Below, piece by piece: positions 16,108 to 27,445 of a DNA stretch of 64,000 bases. A program made the position numbers and the translations under genes. The stretch is from Robertmurraya kyonggiensis (GTDB lineage: Bacteria > Bacillota > Bacilli > Bacillales > Cytobacillaceae). Where the stretch lies: positions 310,001 through 374,000 of the forward strand of contig NZ_SWBM01000003.1 in assembly GCF_005116465.1 (NCBI RefSeq), written 5' to 3'. The first letter of the stretch is position 1; every line of letters starts with the position of its first letter. The notes beneath the pieces were generated by a model, which did not search any database, was not told the DNA's origin, and saw nothing but the letters and a program-made list of their open reading frames with translations.

Positions 16108-17814
16108 TCAAAGCTTAAATTTCTTTATAAGTTGATTCATTCTTTCAACCATGTCCGTGAGATTTTTGGCACTTCCAGCAATTGTATCAAGAGCTGCTGT
16201 TTGTTCTACGATCGCAGCTGAGATCTCTTCTGAACTTGCAGCAGATTCCTCTGAAATTGCCGCAATATCTTCAATATTTTCATTCATTTCTTGGCTTGAC
16301 TGCTGGAAATCTGTCAATGTTGAAGAAATCATTTTTACCCCAGAATACATTTCAGAAACCTTCTCTTTTATTTCTGCAAATTGTAAACCAGTACCTTCAA
16401 GTTGCTTAGTTCCCTTATTAACTTCACTAAAACCAGATTGAAGGTTTTCTGCCATTCTTGAAGTTTCTTCTTTTATTGTAAAAATAATAGATGAAATCCC
16501 TTCAACAGAATTAGAGACTTCCTCCGCTAACTTTCGAACCTCCGTTGCCACAACAGCGAAGCTTTTACCTGCTTCACCAGCTCGCGCAGCTTCAATGGAA
16601 GCATTCAATGCAAGAAGATTCGTCTGATCGGCAATTGATTTTATGACACCGACGATCTCTGTTATAGACTGCGTTTTGTTTTCCAAGCTCTGAACTTGCT
16701 CTACTGAACTATTCACAACATGATTGATCACATTCATTTGCTCTAGCGATTCCTTCATTTGGTGATCGCCTTCCACAGCAGCCTTTAGAACTTCATCAGA
16801 GAAACGAACAAGCTGTTCACTGCCCTCACTTGCTTTTAAAATATTGTCAGTAAATTCATTTGTTTTTTGCGATATCGTTGCTGCACTATCTGCTTGAGAA
16901 CTCGAACCGTTAGCCATTTCCTCAATCGATATTGCAATTTGTTGGCTTCCAAGTTTCACTTCCTCAGAAGACGCAAACATTGTAGCACTTTGACGATCAA
17001 CATCACTTGATACATTGGATATTTCCGAGATCATTTCACGCAAGCTTTGACCCATCGAATTAATAGAACTAGAAAGTTGCCCTATCTCGTCATTCCCTAT
17101 ATAATTCAATTCCTCGCTATTCAATTGACCACTAGCAATCTCGTTACTTCTTAAAACAATATCGTTTAAATTCTTGCTAATTTTTCTACTCATCCACACT
17201 AAAAGAATAAGTGAGATAAGGATGGAGAAGATCGTAGAAATTACTAGGGTTAAAATTAATTTTTCTAGATCACTCTTTGCCGCCTTCATTTCTTCTTTAC
17301 TAATTTTTGTTGCTGCATCTGCAAGTTTGTCCCCAAGTTCAGCCGTTTCAATTTTCAACTTATTGGCTTCTTGTTGTAATTGTTGAAACTCTTCTGTGTT
17401 AATTTGTTGAACCTTAGGAACAATAGTGCTAAAGAAGTATTCATCCAGCTCGTGGTTATTTTCGATAATTTGATTTAAAGTCTTCAGTTGATCCTCTTCT
17501 AAATCTTTCTTAAGCTCCTTAGCTGTGTTCACAAAACTAATACTGTGCTCTAAATACTCATTCAGTTTTTCCTCATCTGAAAGAAGAAGATATTCTGGTA
17601 TTAATAAGTATTTCTCATGAAACAAAGTGACCAATTCTGCTGAATTTGTGGCAACTTCATTTCTTTTCAATGTTTCATCCATATCGTCACTAGAATTCTT
17701 AATAAATATTCCTGTAACAAGTATCGCGATTAAGAAGAAAATAGTGATGAATGAAAAAATAATTGCGTACTTTCCTCCAATTTTAATATTGGACCATTTT
17801 AATTTACTTCTCAA
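16108..17814 (-). CDS. Methyl-accepting chemotaxis protein
   Basis: A 568-residue chemoreceptor. TM1 at ~15-37, an extracytoplasmic helical sensor at ~38-190 (four-helix-bundle type), TM2 at ~190-210, a HAMP domain to ~263 (…[18 protein letters not shown]), then the signalling hairpin whose tip [16 protein letters not shown] contacts CheA/CheW. The start is TTG 17814, with AAGGAGG 7 bases upstream. It is the first gene of a two-gene operon with the xylose-type binding lipoprotein. It is therefore likely to report binding-protein occupancy to the chemotaxis array, although direct ligand sensing cannot be excluded. Confidence 0.9.
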   Translation of the reverse strand: MRSKLKWSNIKIGGKYAIIFSFITIFFLIAILVTGIFIKNSSDDMDETLKRNEVATNSAELVTLFHEKYLLIPEYLLLSDEEKLNEYLEHSISFVNTAKELKKDLEEDQLKTLNQIIENNHELDEYFFSTIVPKVQQINTEEFQQLQQEANKLKIETAELGDKLADAATKISKEEMKAAKSDLEKLILTLVISTIFSILISLILLVWMSRKISKNLNDIVLRSNEIASGQLNSEELNYIGNDEIGQLSSSINSMGQSLREMISEISNVSSDVDRQSATMFASSEEVKLGSQQIAISIEEMANGSSSQADSAATISQKTNEFTDNILKASEGSEQLVRFSDEVLKAAVEGDHQMKESLEQMNVINHVVNSSVEQVQSLENKTQSITEIVGVIKSIADQTNLLALNASIEAARAGEAGKSFAVVATEVRKLAEEVSNSVEGISSIIFTIKEETSRMAENLQSGFSEVNKGTKQLEGTGLQFAEIKEKVSEMYSGVKMISSTLTDFQQSSQEMNENIEDIAAISEESAASSEEISAAIVEQTAALDTIAGSAKNLTDMVERMNQLIKKFKL

Positions 17815-17964
17815 AACAATACCTCCTTATCTCATTTTGACTATACGAAAGACCCATGATTTTACAGAACTATAAATTATATTACAAAATTATTAAGCCA
17901 AAATCATCATAATTCACATATTTGTAAAGTAAGTAATTATTCGTTATTTTCTATAAAAAAGATC

Positions 17965-17992
17965 AAAAAAAAAAGAAACCGCAAGTGGTTCC
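17965..17992 (-). terminator. Terminator of the pcp gene
   Basis: Minus strand: GGAACC-ACTTGC-GGTTTC (17987-17992 with 17975-17980; one G-T pair), then a T10 run. Confidence 0.85.
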
Positions 17993-17997
17993 TTCTT

Positions 17998-18597
17998 CTA
18001 TAGATTTTCCGACAACACTTCAATACAAGCGATAATACCCTTTTTCAAATCCTCATGAGACCAGCTCGGGATTTTTCCGTGCTGGATGGCAAGCTCGTGG
18101 GATGCAGGAATATGAATAAAACCAGATGGGATGTTTTTCGTATAGTGCAAACCTTGATACATCACATGGTTACACAAATAAGTTCCAGCTGTGTTCGAAA
18201 TCTCTGCCGGGAGCCCTTCCTCCAATAAGCGATTGACCATCGCTCGAATCGGCAGGGTCGACATATAAGCTTCGGAGCCTTCAGTTTGAATCGTCTCGTC
18301 GACTCGAACATTCCCATTGTTATCAGGTGCCCCATCATTAATATTGATGGCAATCCGTTCAGGCGTGATTTTGTAACGACCGCCTGCAAGACCTAAAGAA
18401 ATAAGAGCATCAGGCTGAATCTTGTCAATGTGTTCAATGAGCTTTTTTCCGGCCACTTCAAAATCGACCGGCAATACTTCACTATGAATTTTGTAATCTC
18501 CGATTTCTTGACCATGAAGCTCTTCAACAATGCGCATTGTTGGGTTAATAGTAAAGTTCAAGAATGGTTCAAATCCTGTAAGCAATAGAGATTTCAT
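17998..18597 (-). CDS. pcp: Pyroglutamyl-peptidase I
   Basis: A 199-residue cytosolic cysteine peptidase that removes N-terminal pyroglutamate from peptides. It starts MKSLLLTGFEPF, with the catalytic Glu in ITPERIAININDG, the nucleophile Cys in NTAGTYLCNHVMY, and His in GFIHIPASH. Length is near the family norm (200-215). ATG 18597 is used because AAAGGA lies about 9 bases upstream; the frame reaches 18615 without a signal. It stands alone with its own terminator. Confidence 0.93.
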   Translation of the reverse strand: MKSLLLTGFEPFLNFTINPTMRIVEELHGQEIGDYKIHSEVLPVDFEVAGKKLIEHIDKIQPDALISLGLAGGRYKITPERIAININDGAPDNNGNVRVDETIQTEGSEAYMSTLPIRAMVNRLLEEGLPAEISNTAGTYLCNHVMYQGLHYTKNIPSGFIHIPASHELAIQHGKIPSWSHEDLKKGIIACIEVLSENL

Positions 18598-18686
18598 GAG
18601 CAATTGTCCTTTCAAAGGAAGATATTCTTCCTTTCATTATGCCAGTCCTCTATTACGACGACAATAATTTTTCGAAAATTCCATTT

Positions 18687-19067
18687 TTAATTAAGACAGA
18701 CTTCACAGTTTGGAATACAAATCCTTTGACCGACACGGAGATAGTCCGGTTCAACACTTGGATTTGCCTCTAAAATGCTTTTTATCGTCACACCATGGGT
18801 TTGAGCAATTCGCCACAGTGTATCTCCTGTTTGAATAATATAGGCATTATGATTTGGCGGACAGGCTGGTATACAAATACTTTGTCCAACCTGAAGATTG
18901 TATGGATCAAGTCCTCGATTGGTTCGAAGAATGCTGGAAACCGTAGTATCAAGACGATATGCAATTATAAATAGTGTATCTCCTTGCTGAATGATGTAAG
19001 GATATTGATTTTCAGCGCACTGACGAACGAAATTGTTGGTACTAGGCATTTGTCCAAAATGGTGCAT
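18687..19067 (-). CDS. Protein with two LysM domains
   Basis: A 126-residue protein with two LysM repeats (YIIQQGDTLFIIAYRL … VGQSICIP at ~25-70 and YIIQTGDTLWRIAQTH … VGQRICIP at ~75-120), each followed by a short Cys-containing segment, and no signal peptide or catalytic domain. LysM modules bind peptidoglycan; similar short proteins in Bacillus are found in spores. ATG 19067 has AAAGGGGAG 6 bases before it and is preferred. The open frame reaches a GTG at 19220 without a ribosome site; the extra 51 codons could be real or the remains of an upstream segment. Confidence 0.72.
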   Translation of the reverse strand: MHHFGQMPSTNNFVRQCAENQYPYIIQQGDTLFIIAYRLDTTVSSILRTNRGLDPYNLQVGQSICIPACPPNHNAYIIQTGDTLWRIAQTHGVTIKSILEANPSVEPDYLRVGQRICIPNCEVCLN

Positions 19068-19244
19068 CACAAACTCCCCTTTCTCGCTATCCGATACCCT
19101 TACAATATGCGAAAAATAGGCATCTGTGCTAATTAAGGGATAGTTTGTTTGTTTTGCTAGGAATTTTTTGGACGGAGTTGGAGTAATTTCTACATAGTAG
19201 CGTTTATAGAGAGGGTGCACAGAGTATCATAACTATGTGGAGAG

Positions 19245-19400
19245 CATGGTTACTTTTATCTGAAAAACTCCTTATCTATCGGCACCATAAACACTTCATG
19301 ATTCCCTTTTTCTGTAGAACTACTTAACTATCGTTACCATGAACGCTTCATGATTCCCTTTTTCTGAAGATCTTCTTAACCATCGTAACCATAAACAGAA
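19245..19400. repeat. Tandem array of a 52-bp intergenic repeat, family B (3 copies)
   Basis: Units begin with CATG at 19245, 19297 and 19349, a period of 52 bp. The typical unit has CATGATTCCCTTTTTCTG, then a CTTAACTATCGTTACC segment, then CATGAACGCTT. Sequence differs from family A but the period and the CATG…CTT frame are the same. The rest of the 410-bp gap holds only the terminator of the TetR gene. Confidence 0.8.
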
Positions 19401-19427
19401 AATCCATGACTTTTGCAAAAGCACCTA

Positions 19428-19477
19428 CAATAAAGGCACCATGGATTCAGCCTCAAAGCCAAAACCATGGTACCTTT
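19428..19477 (-). terminator. Terminator of the TetR gene
   Basis: Minus strand: AAAGGTACCATGG / CCATGGTGCCTTT stem (19465-19477 with 19432-19444, one G-T pair), 20-nt loop. Only a short T-tract (ATTG) follows. Confidence 0.7.
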
Positions 19478-20016
19478 TATTTAAATCTCTCCACAATAAA
19501 GTTCGCTAAATAGTTTGGACTGTACGGGGTTCCCTCTTCCAACCACCAAGTTACAATCCCGAGCACGGAGGCTGCAACAATCTCATTAGGCACATTAAAT
19601 GAACGGCCTTTCTTTTTACGATATTCAGACCAATAGATGACGATATCTAACAAAATTGCAAACACTCTTTTACGGAAATCCTTGTTTTCCAACATCACAT
19701 TATAAAGTCCCGCATTTCGGTAAAAATGCTCTAGGAAAGAAACAAGACGATTACTTCCATTTGTGAAATGAGCATCCTCAGTTGCCCCTTTCAAGGTTTC
19801 GTGCAGTTCTTCAAGAATTTCATTGATTGTTTGCTCCATTAGATCATCGATATCACGATAATGTAAGTAGAACGTCGCCCGATTTAATTCAGCACGCTCC
19901 GCGATCGTCTGAACGGTCAATTTGCTCTTATCATAGTTTTCTTGAATCAAGGAAATGAGTGCCTCTTTAAACAATCTCTTTGTCCGCTTAATACGAGGAT
20001 CTATTTTTCTAGACAT
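19477..20016 (-). CDS. TetR/AcrR family repressor
   Basis: A 179-residue regulator. The N-terminal HTH (KRLFKEALISLIQENYDKSKLTVQTIAERAELNRATFYLHYRD) is the standard TetR DNA-binding domain; the C-terminal all-helical part is of the type with a conserved YSPNYLANFIVERF end. ATG 20016 is used because AAAGGA is spaced properly for it, not for ATG 20025. It is divergent from the drug-type MFS gene across a ~197-bp gap with a candidate operator, so it probably represses that pump and itself. The inducer is unknown. Confidence 0.87.
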   Translation of the reverse strand: MSRKIDPRIKRTKRLFKEALISLIQENYDKSKLTVQTIAERAELNRATFYLHYRDIDDLMEQTINEILEELHETLKGATEDAHFTNGSNRLVSFLEHFYRNAGLYNVMLENKDFRKRVFAILLDIVIYWSEYRKKKGRSFNVPNEIVAASVLGIVTWWLEEGTPYSPNYLANFIVERFK

Positions 20017-20143
20017 TTTATCCATCCTTTGTCTAACATTTTCTACTTATTCAACAGATATCCACAGGAACGTCAATTAATCCACAGTTTCATTAAAAGT
20101 GTAAATGGCTATATTCACTATTCACATGTTAATATGTATTTTA

Positions 20144-20158
20144 TTGACACGGTATCAA
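20144..20158. promoter_or_regulatory. Candidate TetR operator
   Basis: TTGACA-CGG-TATCAA is a 15-bp near-palindrome (one mismatch) between the TetR gene and the MFS gene. It is the best dyad in the gap; binding is inferred from position. Confidence 0.5.
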
Positions 20159-20213
20159 TTAAACAACTTCGTGTAAAATTATTATACAACAAGAAAGGAT
20201 TGTGCAACAATAT

Positions 20214-21689
20214 ATGACTGAACGAAAAACACCTATAAATAGAGGACTACTAATGTTCGTCTTACTTTTAGGTTCATTTTTATCGATCCTAAATCAGACC
20301 ATACTCAATGTCGCATTGCCCGATTTAATGAACCAATTTGATGTTTCAGCAACTACTATTCAGTGGTTATCCACAGGATTTATGCTCGTGAATGGAATTT
20401 TGATTCCTGTCACTGCTTTTTTAATGAAGCGATTCTCCACTAGACAGCTTTTCATCGCTTCTATGCTCTTATTATTCATTGGTACTTTGATTAATGCTAC
20501 CGCTCCAGGATTTGGATTTTTATTAACAGGACGACTCATTCAAGCAGCTGGTGCTGGGATTATTATGCCTTTACTAATGACTGTTGTTCTTGTTGTTTAT
20601 CCAGCGGAAGGCCGTGGTACGGCAATGGGAATGATTGGACTTGCAATGATTTTCGCACCTGCCATTGGTCCAACTCTTGCTGGTATCGTAATCGAACATC
20701 TTTCATGGCGTTGGTTATTTATTGGAATGCTTCCACTGGTCGCAATCGTTATTGGACTTTCACTCAAATTTCTCATTAATGTTTCAGAGCCGTCAAAGGC
20801 AAAGCTCGATGTCACAAGCGTTATTCTTTCAACCCTAGGATTCGGTTTACTTCTTTATGGATTTAGTACGGCTGGGGATAAAGGTTGGGGCGATGTATTA
20901 GTATTAACCTTTATTGTTGCTGGTGTCATTTTTCTATACACATTCTGTCGCCGTCAGCTTACTTCAGCGGATCCTTTACTCAACCTGAAGGTTTTCAAAT
21001 ACAAAACGTTCACGATGACAGCCATCATCAATGTTTTGCTTACGATGATTATGTATGGAGATATGATATTACTTCCCATTTACTTGCAAGCAAGTAGAGG
21101 ATTTAGCGTCCTTGAAACAGGACTACTTTTACTTCCAGGCGCTTTATTAAATGCCTTATTGTCACCAGTTTCTGGTCGCTTATTAGATAAAGTCGGGGTA
21201 AAACCGCTTGCGATTATTGGACTCATTTTTACAATACCTGCCCTATGGGGAGTTACGGATTTAAGTGAATCAACAACTTATACCTACTTAATGATTCGAA
21301 CAATTGTCCTGCGTATCGGTTTAACATTCTTAACGATGCCTGTCACAGCTGGTGGATTGAATGCACTTCCGAAAGAATTCAATGCGCATGGTTCTGCCGT
21401 AACGAATACCGTTCGTCAAGTAGCTGGTGCCATTGGTACGGCTCTTATTATTACAGTCATGACAACGAGTTCAACAAATCATGCCGAAGACTTGATGCAA
21501 TCTGGCAATGTCCTTTCAAAAGCTCAACTTTCCTTAGACTCTGCGATTCATGGGACAAATGTTGCCTATACTTTTACGCTGATTCTAGCCATTCTTGCAC
21601 TGATTGTGACCCTGATTATGCCAAGTACGAAGAAAGCTTCTAAGAAAAAAGAAGCTGTTGACCAAAACACGGTAACTGAAGAAAGCTAA
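20214..21689 (+). CDS. Multidrug MFS transporter (DHA2, EmrB/QacA type)
   Basis: A 491-residue membrane protein with about 14 helices, the DHA2 drug/H+ antiporter layout. Signature stretches include FLSILNQTILNVALPDL (helix 1), WLSTGFMLVNGILIP, GRLIQAAGAGIIMPL and FAPAIGPTLAGIVIEHLSWRW (motif C). AGAAAGGA precedes ATG 20214 with long spacing; a GTG at 20202 is too close to that site. It is divergent from a TetR gene, which probably controls it. It exports lipophilic drugs or metabolites; the substrates cannot be predicted. Confidence 0.87.
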   Translation: MTERKTPINRGLLMFVLLLGSFLSILNQTILNVALPDLMNQFDVSATTIQWLSTGFMLVNGILIPVTAFLMKRFSTRQLFIASMLLLFIGTLINATAPGFGFLLTGRLIQAAGAGIIMPLLMTVVLVVYPAEGRGTAMGMIGLAMIFAPAIGPTLAGIVIEHLSWRWLFIGMLPLVAIVIGLSLKFLINVSEPSKAKLDVTSVILSTLGFGLLLYGFSTAGDKGWGDVLVLTFIVAGVIFLYTFCRRQLTSADPLLNLKVFKYKTFTMTAIINVLLTMIMYGDMILLPIYLQASRGFSVLETGLLLLPGALLNALLSPVSGRLLDKVGVKPLAIIGLIFTIPALWGVTDLSESTTYTYLMIRTIVLRIGLTFLTMPVTAGGLNALPKEFNAHGSAVTNTVRQVAGAIGTALIITVMTTSSTNHAEDLMQSGNVLSKAQLSLDSAIHGTNVAYTFTLILAILALIVTLIMPSTKKASKKKEAVDQNTVTEES

Positions 21690-21701
21690 CACCATAAAAA
21701 A

Positions 21702-21731
21702 AGCGCTCAGAGAATTTTTTCTCTGGGCGCT
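21702..21731. terminator. Bidirectional terminator between the MFS pump and cstA
   Basis: AGCGCTCAGAGAA … TTCTCTGGGCGCT stem (one G-T pair). The minus strand continues TTTTTTTATGG, so it is stronger for cstA. Confidence 0.9.
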
Positions 21732-21743
21732 TAAACTGTTTAA

Positions 21744-23573
21744 TTAACTTACGGATCTCTCTTCAATTGGGTCAATTTTGTGTACAGCTAACCCATTTAC
21801 ATATCGTGGTGAATTCCATAGCTCTACCCACTTCTTAATAGCAGCTATGACAACGATTAAGCCGAGTACTAACATGATAACTGATAGAACACCATTCAGT
21901 ACAGAATAACAACCTGCCGCCTCGTTCCAATAAACATTTTTCACCATCCAGTAGCCAGCTACGTTCACGGAAATATATAGATACACTAATGGAATCAAAC
22001 AAGTTAAAGCATAGATACGTTTGTCGGCAATTCTCAAAATGAGTGTCACACCACAAACCAAGCCAATAGAAGCCATTAATTGGTTCGATACGCCGAATAA
22101 TGCCCATACGGAGCTAATATCTCCAGAGTAAAGCAAGTATCCCCACATAAAGCACGCTAAAGCGCTTGCAAAAATAGAACCTGGAAGCCACTCTGTCCGT
22201 TTTAAAGGCTTGAATAAGTTTCCACCAAAGTCCTGAATTAAGTAACGTGCTACACGTGTACCTGCATCAATCGCTGTTAAGACAAATACCGCTTCGAACA
22301 TAATAACGAATTGATAAAAATATGAAGATAGATTTTCAAACCATGATACGCCTGTGAAAATATACGTCATCCCTACCGCTAATGTCACCGCACCACCAGT
22401 ACGTCCTTCTAAGTCCATACCGATTTTTTCAGCAAGTGTTCCTAAGTTGACCGTGTCCATTCCTAGCGTAGCAAAAACTGCTGGCGCTGAGTTGATAGCA
22501 AAATAGTCACCTGGATGTAATGCTGTTGCGGCAATCAATGCCATAACACCTACTAAACTTTCAACTAGCATAGCACCAAAACCAACAACACGAATGTCGT
22601 TCCAGTTGTTGAGCATTTTTGGTGTTGTACCAGAACCAACGAAAGCGTGGAAACCAGAAATCGCACCACAAGCAATTGTAATGGATACGAATGGCCATAC
22701 TGGACCGGCCACAATTGGGCCTCCACCGTTTAAGAAATCAGGAATAATTGCTGGGAATTCAATAACTGGGTTGACAATGAACACTCCAATAATTAATGCA
22801 ATAAATACCCCAATTTTCATAAAACTACTTAAGTAATCACGCGGTGCAAGCAATAACCAAACCGGTAATGCCGCTGCAAAAAATGCATAAATAGGTAAGA
22901 TAAGTGCCAATGTATCACGATCAAATGTTAAAAACGCTCCAAGTGCTGTGTCCTGAATGAATGGACCACAGAAAACACCGACCATTAATAAAATGAAACC
23001 AACTAATGAAGTCCACAATAAATTGCCTGTGAGTTTATAAGCAAGTCCTACCAAAATCGCAATTGGAATTGTGATACCTACTGCAAATGTGCCCCAAGGG
23101 TTATTTTCAAGTGCCCCTAAAACAACAAGTGAAAGTCCTGCCATTGTAATCGTAATGATGAATAACATTGCCAAGCCCGTACAGAATCCTGCCACTGGAC
23201 CTAACTCTTCCCTCATTACTTCTGAAAGCGATTTCCCATTACGGCGCATGGAAGCAAATAATACGACTGCATCATGTACAGCTCCCCCAATTACTGCTCC
23301 AATTAAAAGCCATAATAGACCCGGTAAATAACCAAACTGTGCTGCTAAAACCGGACCAACTAACGGACCTGCTGCAGCAATTGCCGCAAAGTGGTGACCA
23401 AATGTAACCCATTTGTTTGTGGGAACGTAGTCTTTCCCATCATTCATTTCATGAGCAGGTGTTTTCTCGCTATCTTTGATTTTCAATACTTTGTTCGTAA
23501 AGAAATATCCATAAAGACGATAGCCGATAATCAGAATACAGATTGCTCCTATTACAATAGAAATTGCATTCAT
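21744..23573 (-). CDS. cstA: CstA family carbon-starvation/pyruvate transporter
   Basis: A 609-residue polytopic membrane protein of the CstA/BtsT family. NDGKDYVPTNKWVTFGHHFAAI, AGPLVGPVLAAQFGYLPG and GAVHDAVVLFASMRR are family-specific blocks near the N-terminus. CstA proteins take up pyruvate and possibly peptides when carbon is short. AGGGAGAGG lies directly before ATG 23573; the frame start at 23591 overlaps that site. It is monocistronic. No LytS/LytR-type sensor (which often controls such genes) is adjacent. Confidence 0.9.
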   Translation of the reverse strand: MNAISIVIGAICILIIGYRLYGYFFTNKVLKIKDSEKTPAHEMNDGKDYVPTNKWVTFGHHFAAIAAAGPLVGPVLAAQFGYLPGLLWLLIGAVIGGAVHDAVVLFASMRRNGKSLSEVMREELGPVAGFCTGLAMLFIITITMAGLSLVVLGALENNPWGTFAVGITIPIAILVGLAYKLTGNLLWTSLVGFILLMVGVFCGPFIQDTALGAFLTFDRDTLALILPIYAFFAAALPVWLLLAPRDYLSSFMKIGVFIALIIGVFIVNPVIEFPAIIPDFLNGGGPIVAGPVWPFVSITIACGAISGFHAFVGSGTTPKMLNNWNDIRVVGFGAMLVESLVGVMALIAATALHPGDYFAINSAPAVFATLGMDTVNLGTLAEKIGMDLEGRTGGAVTLAVGMTYIFTGVSWFENLSSYFYQFVIMFEAVFVLTAIDAGTRVARYLIQDFGGNLFKPLKRTEWLPGSIFASALACFMWGYLLYSGDISSVWALFGVSNQLMASIGLVCGVTLILRIADKRIYALTCLIPLVYLYISVNVAGYWMVKNVYWNEAAGCYSVLNGVLSVIMLVLGLIVVIAAIKKWVELWNSPRYVNGLAVHKIDPIEERSVS

Positions 23574-23710
23574 GATATCCTCTCCCTTCATTTATTTATA
23601 ATTTCGCTAACATCATACCAAATAGAGATTAAGATGTTATCAGAATGGAATGAAATGCTATAAAGCTTAGTTATCATGTCGTTTCTCTAAGATGAAAGGG
23701 GTTTCAATTT

Positions 23711-23753
23711 AAAAAAGACAATCCTGAAATCTCTTCAACTAGAAGATTATTTC
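23711..23753 (-). terminator. Probable terminator of metY
   Basis: Minus strand: GAAAT-aa-TCTTC … GAAGA-g-ATTTC, an imperfect stem with a 5-nt loop, then TTGTCTTTTTT. It lies ~60 bp after the stop codon, in an otherwise empty 236-bp gap. Confidence 0.45.
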
Positions 23754-23809
23754 CGATCGTCCAACTATTACCTACTATTTTTTTTTGGGAGAATGCAATG
23801 CTTCTTATA

Positions 23810-25214
<1,405 letters not shown>

Positions 25215-25288
25215 TTTTAATATCCGATTATTCTGAAAAATATTCTTTTTATCAAAGTAAACTACCAATGCTTTAGAGTGAGAGATTT

Positions 25289-25335
25289 CAAAACAAAAGA
25301 CACCACAGATTCATGACAGCTGAATCCCTGGTGCC
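25289..25335 (-). terminator. Terminator of the sugar ABC operon
   Basis: Minus strand: GGCACCAGGGATTCA … TGAATCTGTGGTGTC stem (25321-25335 with 25299-25313), loop of 7, then TTTTGTTTTG. Confidence 0.88.
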
Positions 25336-25408
25336 CTGTCTCAACCATCCGATATCTCTTTCAAGATACCGGGCAGCAATACTCACAACGAATGACATTA
25401 AACTCCAT

Positions 25409-26593
25409 CTATTTCGTATCCACTTGCAGCTTTCGCAACGAGAAATTGTAATTATTTGCCCCGCCCATAAATGTATTGGACTGAACATACATCGTCTTCC
25501 CATCCTCGCTTATAAATTTCGATGGAATCGTTACCCCATAACCACCGTTATGCGTGTCAGACCATGGATATTGACCAAAGTCTTCTGATAAAAATAACTT
25601 CCATGGACCCCATGGGGTTGGTGCCTCATAAAACTCAAATGTATATTCCGTCCAAGATGTGTAAATATAGCGGTCAAGAGGCTTATTGTAGACGACGCTA
25701 CCTTGTGAGATAACCGTTAAATTATTCGGTGTAACTTCAGCATCTTTGTATAATACGCGCTCATCGTGAAGTACCGATACTTTTTCTTTAATTTCCTTCG
25801 TCCAAGTTGGTTCTTTCCCCTTTATGCCGGCATAAAACTCCCATGCCGAGCGGTCTTGAATACTTGTTTTCGGCACTCTTGCAAGGTAAAGATCTTTCGG
25901 GTCTTCCACACGGTCATTGAAGGAATCGCGCCAGTTATAGTCCAACCCATAGGCATAGACATATTCATCAATCGCGTCCTCATAATCTTTTCCATAATCT
26001 AAAAACATAATAGTAGTAAAAAGATATTCGTCAAACATTGGCGCAGTTTTATCCCACGTCCAAGTTTTCCCTTTATCTGTTGATTTCACAATCGTTGCAG
26101 CTGGAACATCATTAAAATCCTTACTTAAATCCTGTACAGCTAAGTAAAGGTCGCCACCGACACATGCCATGCCTGTCGGCTTCCGGTTATAACCAACTGG
26201 GTTATTCCAAATTTGCCCGATTTGCTCGCCCTTCGAAATCGTTTCGCCAGTGAGTTCTTCAGGCTTTCCGTTGATTTTACTAACCGCAATATCATTAAAA
26301 TACGAGCTTCCTCCGTTCGGTGGAACATTCACCACATTCCCTTGCCCTACCGTAAATCCGTCGCCATCGCCATTTGCCGCATAAAGTGCATCATCGTCAG
26401 CCCAACAGGATGGCCATAAATCACCTTGTGTTTGCGTGTTGTATGTATCCGATTCTTCAATCGTTGCACTGCTGAAAAAAGTACTTTCTTCAGGTACGGT
26501 CGCTTCTTTTATTTGACTCCCATTCAGCTTCTGCAATAGTACCACCCCAATTACTAGAATAATAGCAATGCAAGCAACCCATTTTATTTTCAT
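25409..26593 (-). CDS. Secreted/anchored DUF4185-like β-propeller protein
   Basis: A ~394-residue protein with one N-terminal membrane segment (WVACIAIILVIGVVLL) acting as a signal or anchor, then an extracellular domain. DLWPSCWADDDALYAANGDGDG, repeated Trp/Asp/Gly-rich strands, KSTDKGKTWTWD (Asp-box-like) and YTSWTEYTFEFYEAPTPWGPW point to a five-bladed propeller of the DUF4185 type, related to glycoside-hydrolase folds. Enzymatic activity is not proven for the family. It is the last gene of a sugar ABC operon (31 bp after the second permease), so it probably binds or trims the polysaccharide whose fragments the transporter imports. The start could be ATG 26596 or 26593. Confidence 0.7.
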   Translation of the reverse strand: MKIKWVACIAIILVIGVVLLQKLNGSQIKEATVPEESTFFSSATIEESDTYNTQTQGDLWPSCWADDDALYAANGDGDGFTVGQGNVVNVPPNGGSSYFNDIAVSKINGKPEELTGETISKGEQIGQIWNNPVGYNRKPTGMACVGGDLYLAVQDLSKDFNDVPAATIVKSTDKGKTWTWDKTAPMFDEYLFTTIMFLDYGKDYEDAIDEYVYAYGLDYNWRDSFNDRVEDPKDLYLARVPKTSIQDRSAWEFYAGIKGKEPTWTKEIKEKVSVLHDERVLYKDAEVTPNNLTVISQGSVVYNKPLDRYIYTSWTEYTFEFYEAPTPWGPWKLFLSEDFGQYPWSDTHNGGYGVTIPSKFISEDGKTMYVQSNTFMGGANNYNFSLRKLQVDTK

Positions 26594-26623
26594 CATAATC
26601 CACCCTAGAATGTATTTTAGAAG

Positions 26624-27430
26624 CTACTTGATACCAGACATCTTAATGCCATCAACCAAATATTTTTGCATCGAGAAGAAGACGATGAATGTCGGAATTG
26701 CACTCAATAATGCAGCTGCAAGTACAATGCTCCAGGCTGTTTCGTATCCACCACCAACAATATTGGCGAGGGCGACCTGTACAACCATGAGTTCTTCTTT
26801 CTGATTTATAATGAGCGGCCATAAATAGTTGTTCCAGTTTGCCGTAAAAAATCCAATCGTTAACGGAATAATCATAGGCTTTGATAATGGTAGAACGAGT
26901 CTGAAGAAGGTTCCGGCTATCGATAGCCCTTCTACATAAGCGGCTTCCTCCAATTCTTTCGGAAAATCCTGATAGAACTGACGGAATAAGAAAATTCCGT
27001 ATGCGTTAAAGATCATCGGGATGATTAACCCGCCATAAGAATTGGCTAGTCCTAAATTTTTTGTGACCATGTAAAGTGGAATCATAATGACAGTAAAAGG
27101 AACCATCATCGTACTAATCATCCAGCCGAACACAAATTTTTTACCCGGAAAATTCAGACGTGCCAGAGCATAGCCACTCATCGCATGAAAAAGCATGGCA
27201 ACGACCGTTACCGTCACCGATACCACTAATGAGTTCCATATCGCCCTTAAAATATTCGTTTCAAGGACCGCCTTAAAGTTATCTAAAGTTAAGTTACCTA
27301 AATTAAGACTAAGCTTGAAAACATCCTCCGGTGCTCTGAAAGAAGAGAATACTAAGAAAAAGATAGGAAGAATGATGAGTAATCCACATGCAAATATAAA
27401 TACAGTTAAAATCGTTTTATTTTTTCCCAT
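26624..27430 (-). CDS. Carbohydrate ABC transporter permease (MalG type)
   Basis: A 268-residue inner-membrane protein with six predicted helices and the cytoplasmic EAA loop EEAAYVEGLSIAGTFFRLVLPLSKP that docks to the ATPase. The C-terminus VDGIKMSGIK is typical of MalG/LacG proteins. GGAGG lies before ATG 27430. It starts 16 bp after the stop of the partner permease. No ATPase gene is present in the operon; in Bacillus, one shared ATPase (MsmX) serves many such importers. Confidence 0.88.
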   Translation of the reverse strand: MGKNKTILTVFIFACGLLIILPIFFLVFSSFRAPEDVFKLSLNLGNLTLDNFKAVLETNILRAIWNSLVVSVTVTVVAMLFHAMSGYALARLNFPGKKFVFGWMISTMMVPFTVIMIPLYMVTKNLGLANSYGGLIIPMIFNAYGIFLFRQFYQDFPKELEEAAYVEGLSIAGTFFRLVLPLSKPMIIPLTIGFFTANWNNYLWPLIINQKEELMVVQVALANIVGGGYETAWSIVLAAALLSAIPTFIVFFSMQKYLVDGIKMSGIK

Positions 27431-27445
27431 GCTGTTTGGCACCTC

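Noticed and set aside
19068-19220. Longer LysM protein starting at GTG 19220
   Set aside because: No ribosome site there, while ATG 19067 has AAAGGGGAG at good spacing. The extension stays possible.
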